Source of the DNA: Drosophila persimilis
Taxonomy: Eukaryota; Arthropoda; Insecta; Diptera; Drosophilidae
Assembly: GCF_003286085.1 (NCBI RefSeq)
Contig: NW_020825379.1
Span: forward strand, 144,001 to 208,000
Length of the DNA: 64,000 nt
Reading direction: 5' to 3'
Both the position numbers and the translations under genes were made by a program. Numbering within the stretch: the stretch's first letter is position 1; every line of letters starts with the position of its first letter. The notes below the pieces were generated by a model that was not told where the DNA came from, searched no databases, and saw only the letters and a program-made list of their open reading frames with translations. Positions 54,648 through 64,000 of the stretch are shown piece by piece.

Positions 54648-55438
54648 ATATATATATATATATATATATAAATGAGAGAATAAGAATCGACATCGTAAAC
54701 AAAAGCTAGATCAGACTGGGGTGCATTATACATACTGAGCAGACGGGTTTGAATCATTATGCGTTGTATGCATATCTACACTTTCAAGCCAATAGGCTCT
54801 TTTGACCAAACTACTTTTCGCTGTACATAATTACTCCGGCGTTATTGTCTTACGCTGATCGTTGGGCCCAATGATGTCGTAGATGTTGACCGCAGCTGTT
54901 TAAAATATGAAAATCATAAATATATAATGCATACAATACAATTACGCTACAAACACCGTCGCATAGTCATCAGCCAGTTCTTTTGGTTTTCATAATACAG
55001 ACAGAAATTTAATTGTTATGCTCTATCGCGAAAATTGAACCAAAAAGTAACAAACGAAAGACAATTTTGTGTGCATATGCACATATGTATGTAGATATGT
55101 ACGCGCGTAACATCAAAGAGGGGTGTTAATAAAGTTTCAGTTACATTACGTTAAATTACTGATGTTTATGCGTTGGAACTTGATAATGAATTAAATGTAA
55201 ATTGGACAAAGCTCGATCCCGTGCGGCTGCTTTGTTGACTCTTGCCCGCCTGAAGTTGGTTAGAGGTCAACAGGTGCGATGTATATGGTTCCTGGCCGTA
55301 CTGACGAATCTTCCGTCAAGCCTATATTTAGTTATTTATGACTGAGCAGCACTAAATATACTTGGCGATTGAGGCTGATCTGGTTCACTTGGATCTTTGG
55401 AGATTCCGAACTCGGTGGTAATATAAGGTCCAGAAAAG
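54648..55438. other. Non-coding stretch
   Basis: A (TA)n tract, then unique AT-rich sequence. A short palindromic run GTGCATATGCACATATGTAT occurs near 55,071. I see no gene and no clear element up to the BEL/Pao frame. Confidence 0.5.
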
Positions 55439-58400
55439 ATGAATTATGGTTGGAGTTGGAGATTTGAACACATTCTGGCCAGAGCTCTGCTCGACTCTGG
55501 ATCACAAACAAATTTCATTACCGAGGACCTCGCTAATCGCTTACAGATCCGTAGAGATGAGTCCTGTATTAACTTGCTTGGAATTGGTGAATCTAATTCT
55601 CAAGTAAAGGATAAAATACACACAGTGGTGAAGTCGCGAATAAATGGTAGTGAGTTCTCCTTTGATTTTTGGATCCTGAAATCAATTTCAGGTTATCACC
55701 CAGAGAACCTACCACTGGCAGACCCTTATTTCTACAAGCCACAAAGAATAGATATGTTAATTGGAGCAGAATCGTTCTTTGAATTATTAGCTGTTGGTCA
55801 AATTAAACAAGATCCTGACTTTCCAACTCTTCAGAAAACCCTTCTTGGTTGGGTTGTGTCGGGAAAATATGTTTCCAGCAGTTCTGCTCCTCAAATTACA
55901 AACAGTTTGAGTTGCAGTGAAGAGTTGCTAGAATCCATCGATAGGACCTTGAAAAAGTTTTGGTCACTGGAAGAAATGCCATCTACCAAGAAAATTGCCA
56001 CACCTGAGCACAAGCTATGTGAAGAACACTATCGTAGGACGACTCAGGTACTATCATCAGGTCGGTTCGAAGTAAGGCTCCCGTTTAAATCAGATCCAAA
56101 TTGTTTAGGCAACTCCTTTGAGGTTGCGAAACGGCGGTTTTTGTCGCTTGAAAGACGATTGCATCGTGACCCTGAGTTGAAGAAAATGTACTTGGAATTC
56201 ATGGAAGAGTACCTCTCCTTAGGTCATATGTCTCCTACTGACAATACGATTCCTTCTACTCCACACTACGTAATTCCTCATCAGTGTGTTCTGAGGCCCC
56301 AAAGTACGTCTACCAAGCTCCGAGTCGTGTTCGATGCTTCGTCCAAGACGTCCTCACAGGTGGCCTTAAATGACATTCTGATGGTGGGACCTACCATTCA
56401 AGAGGAATTATACTCGACACTGCTCCGTTTCCGTCTGCAGCAGTTGCCCTGACTGCTGATGTTAAAAAGATGTATAGCCAAGTGATGGTGAACGAAGCGG
56501 ATCGGCAGTTTCAGCTCATAGTGTGGAGAAGAGACCCTTCTGAATCCTTGAGATTATACAAGCTCAACACTGTAACCTATGGGACTGGACCAGCCCCATT
56601 CTTAGCTATCCGGTGTTTCAAAAGGTTGAGTGAGTCTGCGAAGCTCTCATTCTCTAACAGCTGCTAACGTTATTGGGTCCGACTTTTACGTCGATGACTT
56701 GTTGACTGGTGCTGCATGCGTAGAGGAGATAAGGGCGATTAAGTCCGAAGTGTCTCAGGTTCTTCAGACCGCAGGGTTTGAGTTGACTAAGTGGTTTTCA
56801 AACTCACCCGAGATCACCGCATCTGAGAGCACAGCCAAACCCATAACAATCTCGGATTCAGAGTCGACAAAGGCGTTAGGAATCTCATGGTTACCTACTG
56901 ACGATGCCTTTAAGTTCAAAATTGACAATTCAGTTATGGGTCTCCGAGCGACAAAACGGAACATACTATCGGTGACATCAAAGTTGTTTGACCCCCTTGG
57001 TTTATTAAGTCCTATCGTTATAAAAGGCAAGATACTATTGCAGGAGCTTTGGCTTAACAAACTAGATTGGGATGAGTCGATCCCGCTGCATTTGGAAACA
57101 GCGTGGAATAAGTTGAAAAATACACTATCTCAATTGGAAGACATATCCATATCTCGGTTTGTGTATTCCGATCCGATGTCACCGGTTCAAATACATGCCT
57201 TTGCTGACGCCTCCATGAGAGCGTATGGAGCGTGCGTCTATATACGTAGCAGAACTGCAGAAGGTTTAAAAGTATCATTGTTGACTTCGAAATCCAAAGT
57301 AGCGCCGCTCAAGACCAAAACGCTCCCAAGGCTTGAGTTATGTGCCGCTCACCTTCTCGCAGATCTCTGTCACAGAATCAAGCCCCTATTAAACGTGCCC
57401 ATTGAACGAGTCGTTTATTGGTCGGATTCAGAGGTAACTCTCCATTGGATCCGGTCTCATCCATCGTCGTTGTCGAGTTTCGTTTCAAATAGAGTGGCTG
57501 ATCGTCCAGCTCGTTCAAGAGTGGTCAGATGATGCTACGTGGCGGCATGTACCCACGAAACAGAACCCAGCAGATATTGTCTCAAGAGGTTGTGACGTCG
57601 ACGAAATCGTTCTGTCAATTTGGTTCGAAGGACCATCATTTCTGAAAGAGGAAGAAGAAAACTGGCCCAAGAACGCTCATTTCGAACACTCCAATTATCT
57701 TCAGCTGAAAAAGAGGAAGACTGCGGTCGGGCTGACCGCGGCTGTGCGAAGTTCGGAGCTGTTAGATGTCATCGAGGGATTCTCGTCACACCTCAAACTG
57801 CTTAGAGTGTTCGTGTATGTGTTCCGCTTTATAAGAAAATGTAAAGACCCAAGCCTAAAATTCGAAAAAACTATCTCACCGACCGAATACAATGAAGCCT
57901 TTTATAAAATTGTCGAAATCGTCCGGCATCACGAGTATCAAGGAGAAATCGAAAAGGTTAGGAAAGGATCTACAATTGGTCCTAGTCTTCAGCGGTTAAA
58001 CCCATTCATCCATGAAGACACAGGGACTTGGTGCAACTTTTCGTTGTTGCTAGTGGGGGGGCGACTAGCCAAAGCTCCTATATCATACGATGCCAAGTTT
58101 CCTCTGCTTTTGACTATGCGCTCGCAATTCGTGCGAAGCTATATTCGTCATCTGCACCATTCGAATTTTCATGTCGGCCCACGAGCACTTGTGAGCATCC
58201 TTCGACAGAGCGTGTGGATAGTGAACGCTCAGGAGGTCTGCCGTCAGACAGTTCGATCATGTATGCGCTGTTTTAAATGCAAGCCTCGATTGCTGACGCA
58301 ACTCATGGGGAATTTACCCGCAGATCGACTCCGTGCTCTCCGCCCATTTTCAATTTGCGGCGTTGATTTTTGTGGACCAGTGCATACGACATTGAAAATT

Positions 58401-59208
58401 CGCGGAAGGCCCCCATACAAGTCATACATTGCGCTTTTTGTTTGTTTTGCGTCCAAGGCGGTTCACCTAGAAATAGTTTCCGATCTAACCACTGACTGTT
58501 TTTTGTTGGCTTTCCAAAGGTTCGTCGGTCGCAGAGGATATCCCCAAGTCGTCCATTGCGACAACGGGACGAACTTCGTCGGAGCGAGCCGCCATCTCAG
58601 CGCTCTGGGGATCAGGCTCAAGGAGCAAGGAGACGCAATTCGCGACTTCGCATCAAAGAACGGATGCGAATTTGCGTTCATACCGCCGCGAGCTCCTCAC
58701 ATGGGAGGGCTATGGGAGGTAGGTGTAAAAACTGCCAAGAGCCTACTCCTACGGGCGGTAGGCAGCGCGCTCCTAACCGCCGAAGAGCTCGCCACAGTCC
58801 TCGTCGGCATCGAAGCCATAATGAACTCGAGGCCGCTGGGAGCCTTCAGCCAAGATCCAAGCGATGGCGAGGCCCTAACACCCGGGCACCTCCTGACAGG
58901 CGGGTCGCTCATCGCCCCCCCAGCACTGCGGACTCCGGACCAGGAGACTCTCAGTTGCTTGCGGCGATGGCGACTTGTCTCGTCAGTCAGGCAAGCGTTT
59001 TGGCAGCGATGGTCCCGCGAATATGTCCTGGGGCTGCAAATTCGGGGCAAATGGCACCAGCAGCAACCGAACCTCGAGGAAGTAGACCTCGTCATCGTGG
59101 CCGAGGACAATCTGCCGCCTCAGGAGTGGCTCGTGGGTCGTCGAAATAAGGACTAGCACTGGAGCGGTTTTTCGGCGGCCCATACACAAATTAGCGCCGC
59201 TCCCAATG
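55439..59208 (+). pseudogene. BEL/Pao element 2 pol (5'-truncated, frameshifted)
   Basis: Protease (ALLDSGSQTNFIT), reverse transcriptase (LTADVKKMYSQV, then FYVDDLLTG), RNase H (HAFADASMRAYG, VVYWSDSEVT) and integrase with core D (GVDFCGP), D (CDNGTNFVG) and E (GGLWEVG). Frameshifts fall near 56,440, 56,640 and 57,500, and another just after 59,150, before the usual C-terminal 'RRPIHKLAPLP'. Gag and 5' LTR are absent. It is distinct in sequence from BEL/Pao 1, older and more degraded. Confidence 0.85.
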
Positions 59209-59503
59209 TGTTGAAGCCGATGCAGGCGTTCAACGGGGCCGGTGTGCGTGACCTTCCGTCCATGGCCACAATTATAAGTTATTGATCTGAATTATGAAGT
59301 CTAGTGTAAGTTAGGCTAGGGCAAAGCGGGAGCGCAATAAAAGCTCGCTCTCTCGCTCTTGGCGAATTCGCCCCGCTTTGCCACCGTAGGATAGCTAGAG
59401 TAAGAGATTTGAATTGTGAAGAAAATATAGTTGTTCGCCAACCTTGAATTAGATCGAGCGTATTAAGTTTTTTCGTCCCGCCAAATAAATAATTTAAATT
59501 ACA
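59209..59503 (+). repeat. Putative BEL/Pao 2 3' LTR
   Basis: Starts TGTTGAAGCC, overlapping the pol stop as is common in BEL/Pao, includes GCAATAAAAGCTC (poly-A/TATA-like) and ends plausibly at ATTACA. With no second LTR in the window the boundaries are a guess. Confidence 0.45.
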
Positions 59504-59801
59504 GCCACCCTAAGTTTTCGGTAATTGATTAGAAAAACTCTTCTAATTTTTCAGTATCGCTATACGTTGTATGCTACAAATGTCAAATGTATTGTAGCAT
59601 CTGGATATCCGTCAACCAGGTAGTTTTTGGAAAGTGGTTTTAAAAGGCTGCGGGATCTGGCGGTAGGGAGCGAGATAAAACGGCTGGTATGAGAATAGAA
59701 AATAAGACAGATGTAAAAAAAAAGGAAGAAAATGAAAACATATCCCATAAAATATATTGTATAAATTACTGACTGAGTACCGGGTATACGATGCTCGTTT
59801 T
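59504..59801. other. Non-coding spacer before DINE copy 11
   Basis: No gene seen. Contains 'GAGTACCGGGTATACGATGCTCG' split near 59,775-59,797, which resembles a diverged DINE tail 13-mer, so a relic DINE is possible. Confidence 0.35.
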
Positions 59802-60887
59802 TTATACCTGATACTCAAAATGAGTATTGGAGTATATTAGATTTGTGGTAAAAGTGGATGTGTGTAACGTCCAGAAGGAATCGTTTCCGACCCCATAAAT
59901 TATATATATTCTTGATCAGCATCAATAGCCGAGTCGATTGAGCCATGTCCGTCTGTCCGTCTGTCCGTCCCCTTCAGCGCCTAGTGCTCAAAGACTATAA
60001 GAGCTAGAGCAACGATGTTTTGGATCCAGACTTCTGTGATATGTCACTGCTACAAAAATATTTCAAAACTTCGCCCCGCCCACTTCCGCCCCCACAAAGG
60101 GCGAAAATCTGTGGCATCCACAATTTCAACGATACAAGAAAACTAAAAACGCAGAATCGTAGAGGATGATCAATATATTTTTTAGAGTGCAAAACCAGAT
60201 CGTTCAATTATTATAGCCAGACTCAAGAAAACAATTTCATTCTTTCTCGCTCTGTCTCTCTAACACACAGGTTTCATGGTCGGTTTTGCCAATTGCAAAA
60301 TATGAATTCAAGGATCTCAGAACCCATAAGAGCTAGAGCAACCAAATTTGGTATCCACACTCCTGTGATATCGGACCTTGAACGTTTTGTGTCAAAATTT
60401 CGCCCCACCCCCTTCCGCGCCCGAAAAGGACGAAAATCTGGGGATATTCACAAATCTCAGAGACTATTAACGCTAGAGTACCAAATTTAGTATCCGCACT
60501 CCTGTTAGATCTCACTATAAAACGTATATCTCATAATTTCGCCCCACCCCCTTCCGCCCACACAAAGGACGAACATTTTTTTGCATCCATAATATTGCAG
60601 ATTCGAGAAAACTAAAAACGCAGAATCATAGATAACGACCATATCTATCAGATTGCTGAATCTGGATCAGATCAGATAATTTTTATAGCCAAAAGGAACA
60701 AATCAATTTGCAGTGGCTACGCAGCGCCCGACGTCACGCTCAGACTGATTTTCTGTCTCTCTCGCACGCACTCTTTGTCGTGTCGTTTAATATTCGCGGC
60801 GTCTGCCGGAGGAGAGCCGTACTGACTAAGTATCGGGTATAACTGTAGAGTTGCGGTGTCCGCAGCAACTCACAACGTTCCCCCTCG
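59802..60887 (+). mobile_element. DINE-1-like element, copy 11
   Basis: A full-length, more diverged member (starts TTATACCTGATACTC, shorter CTGTCCGT tract), outside the main array. Its CCCCCTCG end interrupts a retropepsin frame. Confidence 0.84.
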
Positions 60888-61246
60888 TTTTTTATTTCTT
60901 TTTCGTTATGTGTTTCATACTTGCTCCTTTCTATACAATTATTTTCTATTTCGCACTTGTTTTTTGTCCCACTCTCCTTCTCCTTGCAAATGTCACTTAC
61001 AATTTTAAATTTGCATAAATTCATAAAATCCCTACCTAACACAGCCTCGTAGCCCATCGCCTCGTCTGCCACTACTAGTAATTCAAAGTTGATTCGACTT
61101 TTGTTAATAATTACAAAACTGGGTATTTTACCAAACATGTTAAATTTGCTATTGTTTAGTCCAACATAAGCGTAATCCGCATTTTTATTCAAAATAAATT
61201 CAATTTCTCTGTTTTTCGTGTCTTTGTTAAACTTATATAAACATAA
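60888..61246 (-). pseudogene. Retropepsin fragment from another LTR element
   Basis: Reads 'FVIINKSRINFELLVVADEA' then 'YEAVLGRDFMN', the C-terminal half of a gypsy-type aspartic protease with the G-R-D signature. It is bounded on the left by DINE copy 11 and on the right by copia 3, so only ~115 codons remain. No frame in it extends to a complete gene. Confidence 0.6.
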
Positions 61247-64000
61247 TGTTAAAGTTATTTTATTTGTAAGACAGCAGAATATCAGTATACAGAATTATAT
61301 GTGCTTCCGAGTAACATACGCAAGAGAGAGACACCGAAAAGGGAACATCGATATACAGAATATCGATATGAGAACATCGATATGCAGCAGGGCACATGCG
61401 CAGTGTTGTTACAGATCAATATCTAATTATCGTGGCGGTCACTTTGAACACTCCTCCTCAACACAACGCATGTTTACAAACTTTAAATATACTTAACTAA
61501 TATTCAATAACATGTCAAGCACTTATAAACGATCTTTTAAACCAAATGCGAATACAAATTTATGGTGCTTAACCTTGGCTAAGTTCTTTGTGAGGACATC
61601 TGCTATCATCTCATCGGTTGGCAGATATGCAATGTTGACTTCACCTCTCTTGAGAACCTCTCGAATATGATGTATCTTGACGTCGATGTGCTTTGTACGT
61701 GCATGAAACATGGGGTTTCTAGCAAGCTGCTGTGCTCCAATGTTGTCGCCGTACATCTGAATAGCTGACTCCTTGGATATCAGCTTTAAGTCAATCAGTA
61801 GGCTGCGAAAGTATATCGCCTCTTTTGCTGCAGATGATAAGGCTATGTACTCTGCCTCCGTGGAACTGAGGGCAACCGTCGATTGCTTTCTTGACTCCCA
61901 AGAAACCGCTCCTCCTGCCAACATGCATACATAGCCAGTGAATGACTTTCGGTTCGTCATATCACTTGCCCAATCTGCATCAACAAAACACTCAATTGCC
62001 TTTCCTTGCTTTGTGTAGCATATCTCCCAGTCGATAGTTTTTGCCAAATATCGAAGGATGTGCTTGGCTGCCGCTTCATGCTCGGAATGAGGATCCTTGT
62101 TACGTTGTGCTAATTTGTTCACCGAATGCGCAATGTCTGGACGAGTCATAACAGCAAGATAAGATAACTCTCCAATTAGCTTTTGGAACGATGTGATGTC
62201 GACCCTGCGGCAATCCTCTTTGTTGCATGCCACCTGGTAACCAGCTTCAAGAGGCGTGGACGTCTGTCGACAATCTTTCAAATTGTACTGTTCGAGCAAC
62301 TCTCTAATATATTTCCGTTGGCTGATTGAAATCGCACCCGTACTGCCTTCACGTTTCACCTCAATACCTAAAAAGTATTGCATAGGCCCGATGTCAACCA
62401 CATCAAATTCTGCTGCGATCTTTATCTTGATATCAGATATATCATCTAGGTCCTTACACGCCAAAATAATGTCATCTACGTAGACAGCTATTAGACACAT
62501 ATTTTTACCTGGCTTACGATACAGACAGGGTTCGTTGACAGTCGGTATAAAACCAATGCGTCTCAGCGTTGCATCCAACGTAGAGTTCCACACTCTTCCT
62601 GATTGTTTTAGGCCATATATACTTTTGTGAAGCCTCAAAACGTGATTTGGGTGAACTTCGCTGATGAAGCCCTCAGGTTGTCTCATAAAAACCTCATCTT
62701 CCAATTCGCCGTTGAGATACGCCGTGACAACATCCATTTGATGTAGGTGGAGACCATGTTCGACTGCAAGTGCAATTATCAACCTGATAGTTGCGTGGCG
62801 TACAACTGGTGCAAATGTTTCCTTGTAGTCGATCCCGTAGCGTTGGCTACAACCTTTCGCCACCAGACGTGATTTGAGCCTGTTCACGCTTCCATCCGGA
62901 TTGGACTTAACTGCGTAAACCCATCTGCATCCAATGGACTTTTTCCCGCTAGGCAATTTAGTAAGCGACCACGTGCCGTTCTTCACGAGAGATTCGTACT
63001 CGTCCTTCATTGATGCTTTCCATATCTCGCCTTCAGTAGACCGTTCAGCTTGTGCGTAGTTTTGTGGAACTTGTACGTCTGCTGCCAGTATCGCATTGAG
63101 CATATAATACTGCTTCCTTGGTCGTCCTGGTTTGCCCGTCCGTACTATGGTTGGGCGTCCTGGTCCTCTTATTGGTTCTGGAATTACAAGAATGTCATTA
63201 CTAGACCTAATCTCCTCCTGATTTTCTGGCTCATTTTCTGGATCTTTAAATTGCTCGCTATCCATTTCGGGTTCAGCGTCCTGGTTTTGTTGAACCTCAA
63301 TTGATGCTATGTCATTGGAACATGATGCATCTAGTTTGCCCCCTTCAGGTTCTACAAAAATGACATCCCTACTCTCTACGAGTTTCCTGGTTTCTTTACT
63401 GACCAAACGGTATGCTTTGGCCGTATCCGAGTAGCCCACCATTATATACTCTAAGCCTTTCTGTGCGAACTTTGATTTCTTTGTTTTATCTAGAGCTATC
63501 GCTACTGAGCCAAAAACTCTTAAATGCGATACCACTGGCTTTCGACCTGTCCATATTTCAAAAGGTGTCACCCCGCTCAAGCAGCTGCTTGCCACTCTAT
63601 TTCGCAAATACGTGGCAGTTCGAATCGCTTCTGCCCAATAGCATTCACTCAACCCAGCATGCAGCAGCATACTTCTTGGCATTTCTACCAATGTTCTGTT
63701 GGCCCTTTCTGCAACTCCGTTTTGTTGAGGTGTATATGGCACTGTTAAGTTTCGCTTTATTCCATTTTGGTTTAGGTAATTGTCAAAAACGTTTGATATG
63801 TATTCTCGGCCATTGTCGCTTCGTAAAACCTTGACTTTTCTCCCAGTTTGGCACTCAACTTGACTTTTAAATTCTTTAAAAGCCTCGAAAACCTGATCTT
63901 TGGTTTTTAGATCATGAACAATCATCAATAAATGTGGCGAAATATCGATTGCCTCCCATTGACTGCTTTTGCATTGGACCGCATACATCAGTATGTATTA
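61247..64000 (-). mobile_element. Copia element 3 (runs off the window)
   Basis: Starts with a 204-bp 3' LTR (61,247-61,450), variant A with TATCGATA at 61,361-61,368. Purine tract at 61,451-61,459. The possible target duplication CATAA (61,242-61,246) cannot be checked on the right. Confidence 0.92.
61523..64000 (-). pseudogene. Copia 3 pol (integrase frameshift)
   Basis: The frame 61523-63988 is open from the end of RNase H through reverse transcriptase (YVDDIILA) to the integrase Glu region (AERANRT). It retains the 34 bp missing in copia 1. Near 63,910 it carries the same 17-bp net deletion as copia 2, which shifts frame before 'LKTKDQVFEAF' and disconnects it from gag and protease. It must have moved using proteins from another copy, or the change arose by exchange between copies. 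Confidence 0.85.

Overview
The window looks like drosophilid (probably Drosophila) pericentromeric or other heterochromatic DNA. No ordinary host gene is recognisable. Nearly every base belongs to transposable elements inserted into, duplicated beside, or recombined with one another. The assignment rests on DINE-1/INE-1-type Helentron repeats, copia elements with a half-tRNA-iMet primer site, gypsy/errantivirus and BEL/Pao elements, and short Drosophila-like introns and TATA boxes. All family names come from motif reading without database searches. Region 1 (1-17,887) is most of a Polinton/Maverick, a self-synthesising DNA transposon with virus-like genes: small early-type genes, adenovirus-type protease, major capsid protein, pX-like protein, penton, packaging ATPase, zinc knuckle microprotein, chromodomain integrase and protein-primed DNA polymerase B. 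A full copia element (3,161-8,077, target duplication TAAAC) sits inside the capsid gene. Region 2 (17,517-24,630) is a second, tandemly duplicated Polinton segment (18,352-23,803). It is bracketed by a ~370-bp inverted repeat that I read as Polinton termini facing each other across a ~0.4-kb segment. The two Polinton copies carry different deletions, in polymerase and integrase respectively, and share an older frameshift. Region 3 (24,631-41,160) is a nest: a decayed gypsy element holds a copia element (24,760-36,257, target duplication CTACT), which in turn holds a BEL/Pao element (27,841-34,467, target duplication ACAAC). Region 4 (41,162-50,934) is an array of DINE-1-like elements. It begins with five direct copies, partly at an exact 1,159-bp period. 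It continues as a large palindrome and a 1,662-bp direct repeat that together carry three copies of a small membrane-protein reading frame interrupted by the DINE tail. I consider this the least explained part of the window. Region 5 (51,017-64,000) holds an errantivirus derivative that keeps env but lacks most of gag and all of pol, a frameshifted 5'-truncated BEL/Pao copy, another DINE copy, a retropepsin fragment, and the start of a third copia copy running off the window. Almost all long coding regions are broken. The Polinton protease, ATPase, integrase (copy 1) and several small Polinton genes still read open.
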